Part shown: piece by piece, positions 46,046-58,284 of the stretch
Position numbering within the stretch: the stretch's first letter is position 1
How the letters are laid out: each line of letters begins with the position of its first letter
Source of the DNA: Branchiostoma floridae
Lineage: Eukaryota > Chordata > Leptocardii > Amphioxiformes > Branchiostomatidae
Direction: 5' to 3'
DNA: 64,000 nt
Assembly (NCBI RefSeq): GCF_000003815.2
Contig: NC_049985.1
Location: 10,266,206 to 10,330,205, forward strand
Translations under genes and position numbers: made by a program
The notes under the pieces: generated by a model
Seen by the model: the letters and a program-made list of their open reading frames with translations, nothing else
The model's database searches: none
Told to the model about the DNA's origin: nothing

Positions 46046-49000
46046 GAAAGCATACTTGTCTACAGTTCGGTAGTAAAACAGCAGAGCAAAATGTAACTGC
46101 TGGGTAGGTTTTTAGACTAAGTTTTAGTTAGTTTCTTGGAAAATTCTTATCAATTTGTTAAATATCTTAAGAGTAGTTTAGATTCCTTGTAATATCAGAT
46201 TACTGGACTTTTCAGGTGTGGTTGTAGACTTAACAAAGGATGGTATGTTGCAATTTTGCAATGAACAGTAATAGAGCTATAGTACATCAATAAACATTTG
46301 TAGTAACGCGGTTCAATAAACATCTGTACAAGTTGTTTGCATTTGGCAAACAAGATGTGTTGGTTTTGGTGCTGCCGTCCTCTTTATCCCATTAACAATA
46401 GGGGCAATACTCGTCAAATCTTTACAGTGTCGTGTTTGTATGTCAATTTCTGTTGATGAAAACGGAGTGATAAAACTACTGTCATTTGAGTTAAGTCCAA
46501 ATGTTGGAGATATTTTATGCATGCTGAATGGTATTTGCTTTAAAAACAAAACATGAATTTTTAACGAGTTGAGTTCTATCAGCAGACTTTGGTCCACTAA
46601 TTCTGGGTTGAAATCTTTTGCAATTAATTGGTGATATTAATTGTCCCCCTTTCTTCAATCAGAATCCTTCTAATTAACTGCATGCATGCGTTATTATCAC
46701 CATCAAAAACCTATCAATTTCACATGTCCATTTCCTCAGTTGGTGCTCTGTTATTGATCCAGGTTGGAGAATTAATTGTCTTGTCCTTTCTTAATCGTTC
46801 CTTCCTTGATTAAACAGATGAAACCCAAATGGCTTCCCTTGACTGCAAATCCTTGGCTATTGGTGTCAATAGGAAAATGGCAGAGCCATTGGAAACTGTG
46901 ATTTTGCCATCACTTTGTCATGCTTTTGGTATTAGATAGATAGAGTATGAAGTCAGCCACACCCCCTGCCGTGACCAGAGGCACCAGAAATCTGCTGAAC
47001 TCTTCAGGGAAGGAGAGGAAATAACACAGCTGTATCCCTACAATGACTCGTGTCTGTGCAGGGAGTCCACATGATGAACACAGATTTCTGGCAGTATTGG
47101 ATTTCCACCCAACACTTTTGTCTGGATTCGGTCGCCCTGCTACAATCTAATGTGGTTTGTACTATGGATTTTTTAAACTCACTTTCGAACAACGGCTGTG
47201 AGAATAACATTTGTACTGAAAATCAATGTTGTCTTTGTCAGGCAGATGTGCACTGGTGCTGTGGACTGATATCATTTACAATTGCTGTACTTATTTCTTT
47301 GAGGAATTCCTTGTTCTTTTCTACGATAACCTTTGTTAGAAGTTTCATTGACTGCATGCTTGAGTTCTATAGACCTTGAACTTCAGAGCAGCATCATATG
47401 CTTATTTCTTGTACAAACTTTCTTACAAAAAGCTCCGAAATGTGTTGTTTAGCTTATCTTCTCAGCCAGAGATGGAAAGCAACAATCCTTAGATGTTCAA
47501 GAAATTGGGGCTTATTTTCATGGAGCAACACTAAGACCACATGGCTTTAGGGCAGTAAGTTCGCGTGCTGCTGCATTTCCTTGGTAGCTGCTGCGTCAGC
47601 GATAAGGCTCGGAAATTCGCAACATCCTTCACGGAGTAGCTGAAGAGAAATGCAGCGGAAAGTCGTGAGGGACTGATATCAATTTCCTTACTTCCTTTCT
47701 GGCTCAGAACTACATTTTCCCCTCAGTTGTATCAGTTTAAACTCTTTCCTTGTCCAAACAAAGTGAAAGCTTGTCTGATCTCATGGATTTTTCACTTCTT
47801 AGTCAATGATAACTTTGGGGATACAAAATTGCACCACAAGGACTGAGTCTGTATGTTCTCTTAGTTGCAACATTAACTCTCATACTGCCACCTGAGGTAA
47901 GGAAAAAAGGATGAATTTTGAAAATAAATTTATTCAACAATTTACTTCAGTGTCCTGTAGCAGTTACGTCATTACAAATTGTAGGTGATGTTAAAAAGTA
48001 TTCTGATAGAGTTAAGTTGTCTACAATGTCTGTTCACTGCCAGCCTGGTTTGCAGACACCTTGGTGTTGTGGACTAACGTGACTTGGTTACAGCTATGCT
48101 CACAGAGAGAGCTTCTGTTTCTCTTGCCTCCAGGCTAAACATTCCTCCAGCAAAATGAGCAGCCACAGGAGAAATCGGACTGCTTTTCTGTAAACACAGC
48201 CCTGGAGAAATTTTGACTTCGTTTATATAAACATGGCCATCATCTGGTTCAACCTTCCTGTGTTTGTTTACAAACTCCAGCAGATGAAATTCTTGATCTA
48301 TCTTTGTTTCCTTCTGCTTTGCACAGATGGTCAAATGATATCAATTTTACAAATTATGGATGTTTCATATGACAGCTGACATTGGGGATTAGAAATCCTC
48401 ATTTAGCTGAAGAATGTGAAGGTGATTTCCTGAGATACTTTCCTGAGACTGTCTGAGTTCCTTTCGAAGTCCAAATTGCTCAGCATCGACCCAACAGACT
48501 GGAAACAGTTGATTTGGTGCCATTGTGAACACATATCCCCACGACAGTCAGAACACAAGGATGGCACTGCTGTGGAAAATAATGGCCTTAATACTGTTAT
48601 TGTGTATTAATCCACAACTAATGGATTGGTTATTTGTCCTCAGATGGCATGAATTTATATCGACCTCTATTGATGTGTTGATTGACCGGTGTCAATGGAA
48701 GAGTGACAAATACCATACAAGTCTATTCTTCCCTTAATAGCCCCAGCTTTTTCTGTACAGAGGGTTTGCTTTTGAATGACTGGTGATGATTGGTAAAGAC
48801 AGACGGCATCAGATAAAGGAAACTCTATAGCAGCAGAATGTCAGTCAGTACTGGGAGGGAAGGGAAGTGGAAGAGCCATGCCTGAATAGTTAGGCTCTAT
48901 TTACAGTATATACAGGCTTTGGCCAAAATGCCTTTCTTTGTTATTTGGTTTGGAAGCGATGGATTTCATTTCAAGCGTATGATGAGAGGATACATGCATG

Positions 49001-50587
49001 TGTGATAAATGATGAGGATGGAAGATAACGCTATTGTGTCATGGCTCGTACCAGTATCAGTGCAGCCTTGTGTATTCAAATTAGAACACTGTGTCTGACA
49101 AGTGTTTCTGATCGGTGGACATTGGTCTGTCTGGTGACGCTGCTCAAAGTGGTTAAGTACGGTAACCCTTTCCCCCTTTGTGGCACTTGAATAAGGACCC
49201 AATAACGCATTTTGGTACAGTTGGCGTTGAAACAGCACCACCACTATCTATGCAGTCTTGTATCCTCAGGACATAGGACATGTGTTCATGGTAGTCAAAA
49301 TTGTCCGACAGTAGGCCGGGTGGTGCGTGTCAAAGTTGTTGAGAATTCTTTCTTTTCTTTGGCACATTCAAATCGTGTCAATTCTAAAATGTATGTAAAC
49401 TCTGTTGATTCTGTCCACCTGTATTCTGTCAGCTTCTTGTCAGTTAAAAAACCAGCACAGGTGTGATTTAACAGGAAATGATGTCATAACACACTGCTTG
49501 AAATGCAGCCAATCAGTCTGCGCCATTTCCTTCAAAGATAGAGTATCTAGAAGCATCTTAGTGCCCTTGCCATCAACCTTCCCACTTTCTTGGTTAACCA
49601 GATATTTGCCTCCTAGTTCCATAGATAGATTAGAAACCTTATCCCAAGGAAAGCATTTCAATCAGATAGGGAGCTCATTTGTGTAACCATAGACTTTCAG
49701 ATAAAGGAATAATTATTGGTCTGGAAGAAGTTTCCCCCAGACTAGCTATATTTATGGCTATTGTGGGTTTGGTCAATGTTTGGCTGAAATAAATCTGAAC
49801 TGAAACCATATTTATTAGTCTACAGAATAATTTCTTTATTTAAATGAGGGAAACCTTTGATATTGCATGGTCAAAGATTGTCCCAGACCCTTTTCTATCC
49901 ATAGCGTAGCTGGGTGAAACGGTCAATATCCTTTCTAGACAAAAATGAATTTTGCAGATACTTCATAAAGCCTTTCTGGTCAATGTAGAGATGCTCTCTA
50001 ATGGCTGTACATGTCACAATCTGCTAAGACATGTTGGGTAGGAAGATTTTAACATTATATTCCTCCCTATATCTGCTTGGAGTCCATGCCTTTCCTGTCA
50101 GCAGACCTTGACAGGCCTGGTTAGAGCCTGATGCAGAGGCTCAGGGTGGTCCACATGTCTGTGGGACAAATCAGGACCATCCTTTGATATCTGATACAAA
50201 TGCACAGGAAAGCGGCACATGCTGCTGATTACAATAAAAGAAGTACCAAAATTAAAGGTCTGAAAAATATCTTATGAGCTGACTGGAGAAAAAAGAGAAG
50301 GAAAGTGGAATGAGAGGAAGTTGTGGGTGTAGACCAGAAATGGTCATCAGCTCTAATTTCTGTCACAGAAAAACAAGCCGATGTTTTAGGGTGTGAGTCA
50401 CAGTGTCTGAGATTTTGCTGGTCTAGCTACGAGCTGATGAAATAGATACAGTTTGTCTGAACTGGAGAGGCTTCTATTTTCTGGTTTAAGTGGTGAATGA
50501 GACAGTCTAGGACCTGCACAAGATTCTGGGTCTGATTGTTCTCTGAGTGTGTCTTGACAAGTCATCTGATTCAGTCTTGTTGTTGCA
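46046..50587. other. Non-coding stretch
   Basis: No gene supported. A CpG-rich patch at about 47540-47690 contains a MARE-like TGCTGCGTCAGC next to GATAAGG. A + frame of 109 codons (47050-47379) is cysteine-rich but has no splice or domain support. Confidence 0.45.
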
Positions 50588-51040
50588 GTGCAAGTTCTTG
50601 CCCCAGGCTGACCATTACATGGGTCACTGCTCTGGCAAAGATAAAGTCTTATGTGTGGTCAACCTTTTGGGCTCAAAGGATAGATAGCAGTCTTCCTGAT
50701 GATTGAGCTTTTCCCTGAAAAGATAGGTGAACTCCATGCATAACTGTTAGCGATTGAGAAACAGGACATTGAATTATATGTGTGCTAGATTTTATTTTAT
50801 TTTATGTATGTCTTAGTTGTATGGTTGCTACATTGTTAGTTTGATATATGTGTGAGAATAATGTTTGTTTTTCGGAAGTGGTATTTCTAATCATGTTTGT
50901 GATTTCATTGATCTTGTTGGGTCTGAGTTTCTTGGCCATGTTTTTGGGGCAAAGGTCCTTGCCCCAGGCAGACCATTACACAGCTCGCTACCCAGGTTAG
51001 ATAAGTATTATAAATGGTCAACTTTTGATGCTCAATAGAG
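50588..51040 (+). repeat. Two diverged repeat copies ~360 bp apart
   Basis: CTTGCCCCAGGCTGACCATTACA (from about 50595) and CTTGCCCCAGGCAGACCATTACA (from about 50958) are each followed, in the same order, by a TCACTGCTCTGGCAAAGATAA / TCGCTACCCAGGTTAGATAA segment and then TGGTCAACTTTT. Confidence 0.55.
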
Positions 51041-53320
51041 CTAGTAACTCATCAACATTTAGTGTTTCCAAGTCACCTGACGGGACACAGCTATATTTAC
51101 AAATCAGAACTAAAAGTATGACTTAATGCAGTTTTAGCCCAAGTGGCTACTAGTTCTGTTTTTTGCGGAAGAGCTGGCAGGATGCAGGTTCCCCAAGGTG
51201 GGACAGGTAATCACCTTTGTATTGTTCTTGCTCAGACTGGATGATTGATGAAAATTGCTCCGGTTTCCTGTTTCTCAAAGCCAATCAAGTCTCAAGGAAG
51301 GTGATCTTCTCCAGGTGAGATAGAAGATGTTACCTGTAATCCTCTGTTTGGATTTCAGATTTGTCTCTACACCCAAAGGGGGGCTGTATAATCCAGGAGC
51401 ACTTAGTGTCTGCCATTACCATGGGGTGATGATCACGACGCATTTGTAATAATTTTGAAGTTACTGGCTCTAAGGGATGATAAGTCTTTAAGTTACTGTG
51501 TTGATTTAGATGCCAAGTTTGTCTGATTCAAAGAGATATTCAGACTATTTACTGGAACTCAATGGAATAGCATCTTGAGCACATTTCTAGCAAAACGAAT
51601 GTGGTATTTGTGCAGCATGGACATGGTCATAGTGGATATTCATGGACCTTCTTCCTTCACAAAGACCTGTTAGGGTTAATAGCTCTGTTAGAACGATGCC
51701 TGTCAATTCCGTCAACTTTCCCGTCAACCACGGGATTACGCTGCCAACAGCGGCTACCACCGTCCATGGATCAAGGCCAGCCCTGTCCTCTGAATGAGAA
51801 GGCTTGACCAGGAAATTGGCAGGTGATGGAGACAGGAGCCTTCACCCAATATGCGAACGCTTATCTCCCGGTTCCAACACCATTCCGTCGTCCCGCGGAG
51901 CTGTGTCCGTATTGATTTCTTCGGCATCTCTGGTGATGATGCTTCCTGGAATCCTGATGAAGTCACTGTCCCTCAGGTTCTGTAAATTTGTTTCAAGTTT
52001 TTAGGCCTCTAATTTTGATGCACAGATATGTATTAAAAACAAGAGACACATAAAAGTTGGAATTTATGTCCATTAATGCCCACTTAAGTTAGATCTTGAT
52101 CTTCTTTCTGAAGGAAGCTACAATATATCTGATATATCTTCAAAGGCATAAATGTGGTAAATGGCTGCCTATGACAAATAGTTCACCTAAAATAACCCCA
52201 GGTTATAATGACCTTCACTTTGGGAAGAGGGACTGGCAACAAATCATCAAGAAGCTGGCACTTTATACCTTCCCCCACTTAGGATTTGGACAGTATCCAG
52301 ACTAAAGGCACAACCCATGCCATGGGGGAAGGCATGCGTGACACTTTCCAGGTTTAACTGTCCTTTTACATGAAGGAAAGGCCATCCCATAGCAAGCATG
52401 TGACAAGTTCACACATGGGGCACTGTCCAAAGGTAACTGCCCCTTTTGAATATACATCAAGCCATCCTGTCGATTTCGGTTTCACCATAACCCTTTACAC
52501 CTGGCTGTCCTGTTGTTTGTTTTATGGCTTTGGCATTGTTCAAACTGACACAGTATGCATTACGGAGATAACGCAAGGCCTATATGTCTCTGTGTAAGTG
52601 CTGTAGGCATTGCTTGAATGTCTTACCATTAGGAACATTTTGGGCCATTATGTTGGAAAACGCAGTCTAGACCGTTAAGATAAGACATACTGAAGCTAAA
52701 GAATGTTATACAAAACCGTTGAGAAGACATGAGTGATGAATCCCATTTGTACATCCTAGATAACGAGTCGATACATGTACGTTGACAAATTTCATTCTGT
52801 ATGACTTAAATTTGTATTATGGTTTCAGTTAAGAAACCAATATCTTCTTCATTATGTTTGTTAGCTAGCCCAATTGGCCATAACATTACTGTTTCAGTGG
52901 CAGTTGTCTTGCCATTTTTTGCTTGTCTGTAAAGCTGTTGTGATTGACATGTGGCGCTGGTAGCAACGACTGCTCCTGTTTACCTGTTTGTTTGGGAGTA
53001 AACGTGTAGGGCGGAGCTCAGTCCTACTGCAAACTCTCGGAACCTACAGAATGCTTTATCGTGGCAGGACCCAACGATCCAATCCGCTTAAGCAGATTAG
53101 GGTCAATTATTGACATATTTCTTCCCCTTTATAATGAGACACATGGCCCAATTAGTAGACATCGATGGAACCTGCTAGATAACCCGTCCTAATTAGATGA
53201 AATTCCTTCAGTTCTCAATAAGTTGGTGGTGCAATCCCGTCATTCAACCACAGCAGTAACTCGGGGCCAAGTGAGGGTCATCAAATTGCTCGTTATGACA
53301 CCGATTTGGAAGCCTGGAAC
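51041..53320. promoter_or_regulatory. Non-coding stretch with two enhancer-like blocks
   Basis: Block one, 51690-51990, has TALE-like CTGTCAA, a K50-homeodomain-like GGGATTACG and an open + frame with mostly C/T-ending codons. Block two, 53040-53320, holds many homeodomain cores (CAATTATTGACA, CCAATTAG, CCTAATTAG, AGATTAG) and ATCGAT. It stops at GGAAC/GTAAGT (53321), a good splice donor, so part of it could be a 5'-untranslated exon of the downstream gene. Both interpretations are inference from motifs; no protein is recognised. Confidence 0.3.
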
Positions 53321-53672
53321 GTAAGTAGTGTTTATCTACTTTCTTGCTATATCCATGATACAAGTCGTTAGACCAAAAGCCTAAGATTATACTCGTTATT
53401 GTTAAAACCCTTTGCCCTTTGGGGTTTTGTCTTGAGGGCTGTGGAGCTGAGTATGGTTATTACCTAGCTTAACTACAGTACTGAGTGTGCGTAGGGGTAT
53501 GGGCCACTGTGATGTATAATTTGCAGAGGATTAAGCCCATGCTTCAAATGACTAGGAAACACCTGTGCCTGGCATCCTGTTTGTTAGATATCAGGCCAGG
53601 TGGACGACTTCTGCTGTTATTCAAATATAGTGTCAGAGATTCAGGTGGTTTGCCTGGTTGTTACCCGCCTAA

Positions 53673-53990
53673 CTGTCTGGATTTCCCAACAAATTGTAAC
53701 TGAGTTTTGGATAATTCAAGGTTAACAGGACTTTCCGCTCCAAACTTGCAAATGCTGTGCAGGGATTTTTGTGGCTAGTGAGGTCGTTACCAAGGGGTTC
53801 CAACCAAACTACCTGGATTTCCCCACAAATTTTAACTGAATTTGCTGTAATGCTGGGTAAACTATGGGCTTGTGATTGGAAAACATCATTTGTCACTTAG
53901 GAGCAAGAAAGGCTAAAGCTTTAACTACCAGGATTTCCTGTCGACTTCTGACTGAATTCTATGTAAACGAACTTGGAAGGAAGGTTTACC
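53673..53990 (+). repeat. Three diverged tandem copies (~116-136 bp)
   Basis: CTGTCTGGATTTCCC...TAACTGAGTTT, CTACCTGGATTTCCC...TAACTGAATTT and CTACCAGGATTTCCT...TGACTGAATTC begin at 53673, 53809 and 53925. Each is followed by a GTTAAC/GTAAAC segment. Confidence 0.65.
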
Positions 53991-54424
53991 ATAGCTTCAG
54001 CCAAGGCAAGAGTCAAGTAAAGTCTGTGATAATTTGGAAAGTCTTACAGTGCTGTAAGTGACCATCACCTGCCTAAAAGTTCAGCCTGAGCTTACACAGG
54101 TGCAGGGTTTGGCTGTGCAATAATTAGAACAGGTTGGCGGAGATTTACGGTGACCTGGAAATTGTCTGGGTCAGATTATGGCAGGGATTACAGCCTGTCA
54201 ATAAGGAGGATTGTTGCCATTAATTCGGAAGTGCCATGTCACGCTTGCTAAATATTTAATTCACAAACAGGAGAGTGTAACCAGCCAGGTTATGTTCCCA
54301 TATTTAACAGCACCACCGGGACATCGCTGAAGCAAGCATGGATCCTTTTCATTTTGTTGCATTATCAAGGGCCTTTTTTCAGGTAGTGAAGATGCAGGAC
54401 AAGGTATGTGGGGCTCTAGCTAGA

Positions 54425-54660
54425 ACACCTTTGCTTATTAGGTCCCTGCTTGAAGTTAGAGAGATGTAAGTCTGTCCAGAGACTTGCTCTTGGAAAGTTT
54501 ACAATCTGAAGCTTTCTCCTGGAAAGCATTGCAGTCATTTGGACATGTAGATCTGTTTGCTTATCATGTCTCTGCCTGAAGCTGGAGAGATGCAGTTTTC
54601 TGTCAGAGCTTTTGGAAGCTAAAGCTTTGTCCTTGAAAGCATTGCAGCCATTTGAACTAG
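54425..54660 (+). repeat. Two-copy tandem duplication (~126 bp)
   Basis: TTTGCTTAT...CTGCTTGAAGTTAGAGAGATG...GAAAGCATTGCAGTCATTTGGA is repeated from about 54556 as TTTGCTTAT...CTGCCTGAAGCTGGAGAGATG...GAAAGCATTGCAGCCATTTGAA. Roughly three quarters of the bases match, with a 13-base size difference. Confidence 0.8.
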
Positions 54661-57600
54661 TACTAGACGTTAAACTGTGATCTTCCATTCATTATGCTCG
54701 CTTGAAAGAGCAAGATTAATTTTCCCAGTACATGTCTTGTCATTGACCAATGGAAGATGAGATTTGCTGTAGGCTAAACGGGATTGAGATATATTTCCAT
54801 TTCACTAGCCAGAATGATCACCCCATCTGTTAACTAGCTTGTATGGCCAAACTGAGAGTCCCTTCTGAAACATCTTTACCATGTCCAATAGATCTTCCCA
54901 ATCAACTTGTGTTGTCTGCCATTCTGTGGCTTGGAACCAAGCTGATAAGTGTTAACATGGGTTCATGAGATCCACTGTTGATGGCCTTTGAGTCATCAAA
55001 TAGGGAAAGAATGGCTTCATTAAAAGGATCGTATAATTAGTCCATCTGCCATACTGAACTGTTCATCAATGATCAAGGTGTGGCTCATTTCTCCCTGTGG
55101 TCGTTAAGGTTTTACAGTAAAGACAAAATCAGAAAAGGGGGGATTTTTCCTGAAGTATAGATTTCAAACGTATGCAGTAAAAGAATCAATTTTTGAATGG
55201 AACGGCACCCTGGAGGAGACTGCTGGAATGTCAGGTGGGCTGCAGTGCATGCATGTCCTGCTGGGGGTACTTCTAGAAACATGGCTGTAAACTGCAGTGG
55301 GCATGGTTATGTACTAAAGATCATACAGCATAATAGAAACATAGCACTAGCTGAAGCTGAACAAACTTCAAGTTCAGATTGCCTGAAAACATTGATCAAA
55401 TCAAACATTCTTTTTTATATACGGTATATCTAAAAACACATGTAAGGCAGATTGATCTTTTATTTCATCTTGATTACATTTGTAACCCAAGAACCAAATA
55501 ATTTTTCACATCAAGCATTTTACAAGGACAGAAATGAAGAAAAGTGGGATTAAGTCAACCATTACCTTCCCCTGATATCTCATTACCAAAGCTTATATGG
55601 CTTTGAATGTTTCTCATTATGACCTAACTCAATTGAAGTGTATACATAATGCATGGTCTAGACCTTAATTCCTTTTATCTACCTTTTATCTGTTTGCAGC
55701 AGCAGTGTAATAAATGGCAGAAAGGCTTCAAAACACGATGGAGCAATTTGATTAATGTGATATGTATGATACTTGCAAGTTCAGTCATTAATTCCTCTCG
55801 GGTCCCTGTAACAGATAGGTTTGAAGGTTGGTAGGAATGGAGTGAGGTAATGTTGGAGCTCTAATAAGCCAGATGTTGCTTGGAGGCTTGTATTATCCTT
55901 GCCACAATACTTTCATTACTTGCCCTCTGGTCTACCTTTGCCTTTGGGATTTATCTGCGAGCTGATACAGTGAGGCGTGCGGATGGTTGCACAAGGGCAG
56001 GTAGTGTTTGCGAGACAGACAAACAATGGGCTACGAGGGGAAGCGGACTGATTGAGGGATACTCTGTCACCTGTCTTTGGTGCAGACATATGTCTGGACA
56101 GGGGTCATTACATGTCTTTATCTTCTGGTGGTCAGGTGTTCAGGACAACATGCTCTTCCGCTAGTTACAAGGACAAGTATCGGTACTTGCGACGAAGGGT
56201 AGGGGGGATTTTTGCTGCAATACCTGCTTCTCACAACAAGGTGAGATCCTGAAATGATTTTTCTTAAATATTTTGTTACTTTTGTAGATTTTAGCAAGCA
56301 AGGGTTGGGTCAGAGTTTTATCCTTGTGGTTCATGTTGAAGGCTAGTAGATTGGTCAAATACAGTAAAGGTATTGCATATAGCTAGTTAGGGTTGCCACT
56401 GAGTCAAGGCTGGTACAAGGTTATTTTGTCTTTTGAGGTGTAGGCATCAAAAGTTTGGGCGTGTTACACTGTGACGAGGTTTCGCACTAGTGCAGAGAAT
56501 CAACAGGTTATTAGGAAGGGAAGAAAGGAGTTCCCCACAGGCTCGGTGTGTTTTTGAGTAATGGTGTTATCTTCTCTTGGTAGGCAGCCAGGAGAGCATG
56601 TGGGAAACTGATGGTGACAGAGCCATGACAGTGACGGTTTTATCACGCACGGTTTATACACTGAATCCAAAACTTTGACATTTCAACGAGTGTATGTTGG
56701 GGATTTAGGTACCAGATATTCAAACCTAACTTGACAGCCTGACAGGTACTGTTGGAATTCCCAGACCCTAGAATCTCTAGCGAGAATACAAGACGTGCCA
56801 AATATCAATTATACCCTTGCTTGTGAATTAAGCGGCAGAAGGATGTTGCTGACATTTGGAGAGTGGCCTTTAAACGTGGATTGCTTTGAGATTTATGCCG
56901 ATTGGCGATGATGAGACATCACACCCTGCTGCTCTCATGTATACATTTTCCACCAACTTGGCTCCCATCCTTGCGTGTAATTCAGGAGCTGATCATTCCA
57001 TCCTCCATCTGTTGGAACATGTAGGGGGAATACTGTTTAACACTTGATTACCTTCAATTTAGGGTGCAAGGAGGGGCCACCGCCCAAAAGGTGCCAGCTG
57101 GCGGAGGTTGGCTGGGGAGTGCTTTTCATTCGCTTCGACCTGTATGTATAGGACAGGCGGAATTACTCCTGCTGGTGAATTCCTTCCTACAGACCAATTA
57201 CCTACCAGATTGCCTTGTAGTCGCCGAGTCTGTAGGTTCCGTTAGGCTTGCCTACAAAAATACTCACCTGTGATGGCAGCATGGAGTGCTGTTCCTGTAC
57301 TTTGATTTATACTTAAGGGAGAAATGATGGACTACACGACAGTGCTGTGAAAAGTGTGGCCACAGTAAATTGGGGCCTGAGTTTATTGTTCCTCATTCAG
57401 TGGAATGCTTCCATGGCTCATTAAGAGTCATTACCGTTGACCTTGTGGTGTTGTGAGACGTTCTTCAGTGCGGTAATTGCCGGTGCTTCTCTGTTGATTG
57501 AGTCTCAAGGCCGCCCGAAGCAAACAGGCTCCTCGCTTCCCTTGGACCTGCTCACCTGGAGGTGTGGCATTTCAAAAACGTGGGACAGCATCCTAATTTG

Positions 57601-57954
57601 ATATCCTGATCTAATACCATGCTGATGTCCACGTTTTGCTCGTCTGCTTCTTTCGTCCTTTGCCTTTGAGAAGTAAATGACATTTCCAGTAAAAGTAACT
57701 TGAACACAAGGTTTTGCTTAGTATATCTATTAGATGTTTTATGTAAACATCTGTGATGAGATTATATCTTTTCTAACCTGATGTTTGTCAATAGTCTTCA
57801 TCTGCAGGTATTCTTAATGTCAATACTGTTTTCAAGAATCAAAAAATCAATGAATACTGTTCAGATCACCCTTGACAAGTGCTGATTTTGATTCAAGTTC
57901 CCGAGATGACTGGCAGTTCTAATGTGAATTGTTTTTTGTATTTCCTCTCTGCAG
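54661..57954. other. Upstream flank or 5'UTR intron of the right-hand gene
   Basis: The stretch ends in a strong 3' splice site: a CTAAT branch point at about 57919, the pyrimidine tract TTTCCTCTCT and GCAG at 57951-57954. A possible upstream exon lies at about 56086-56240, where acceptor CTGTCTTTGGTGCAG and donor AACAAG/GTGAGA enclose an open frame containing YKDKYRYLRRR. Its link to the gene is not proven. Otherwise no gene is seen. Confidence 0.45.
56086..56240 (+). other. Possible exon upstream of the right-hand gene
   Basis: Acceptor-like CTGTCTTTGGTGCAG before 56086 and donor AAG/GTGAGA after 56240 frame an open reading frame (ending SASYKDKYRYLRRR... then a short Ala/Pro tail). Spliced to the exon at 57955 in the same frame, it would reach a stop after 16 codons (IFLLIAANLKRQMWLQ). 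So it would be either an upstream ORF or an untranslated exon of the main gene. The basic KY-rich stretch is not assigned to a family. Confidence 0.25.
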
Positions 57955-58070
57955 ATATTCCTACTGATTGCTGCTAACTTGAAGAGACAGATGTGGCTGC
58001 AGTGAGCATCCCACTAACGACGGAACAAGTACTGTACAAGGCTGGGACTTAAATTACCTGGCGAAGCAAG
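57955..58070 (+). other. 5'UTR part of the first coding exon
   Basis: Begins directly after the acceptor TTTCCTCTCTGCAG. A TAA in frame with the downstream ATG lies eight codons before it, so translation cannot start further upstream in this exon. Confidence 0.75.
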
Positions 58071-58284
58071 ATGGAGAAACGGAGCAAGTACAGATCACGG
58101 GGAAGCCTGCCCCGGGACAGGGTTGCTCGCTACAGCTCCTCTGCTGACGAATACAGCGAACACAGGTCGTGTGGATATAGTTCTGACGAGACTCTGAAAG
58201 CGTACGAGAAATATGGTAAATACGACAAATACAACGACAGATATGACCCCGCTGCTGGAGACAGGACAAGCAGATCTAGTGCAG
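58071..58284 (+). CDS. First coding exon of an unrecognised Ser/Tyr/Arg-rich protein
   Basis: The ATG has a strong Kozak context (AAGATGG) and an in-frame TAA 24 bases upstream, which fixes the start. The exon encodes 71 residues plus one base and ends at the donor GCAG/GTGAGC. The product starts MEKRSKYRSRGSLPRDR, has a Ser/Tyr/Glu-rich middle (residues 21-43) and a KY-repeat segment (YEKYGKYDKYNDRYD, residues 45-59), then a Ser/Arg-rich end. It has no signal peptide or membrane segment. RSRGSLPRDR and RYSSS could be basophilic kinase sites, which is inference. The composition suggests a disordered N-terminus of a cytoplasmic or nuclear protein; I cannot name the family. Confidence 0.85.
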
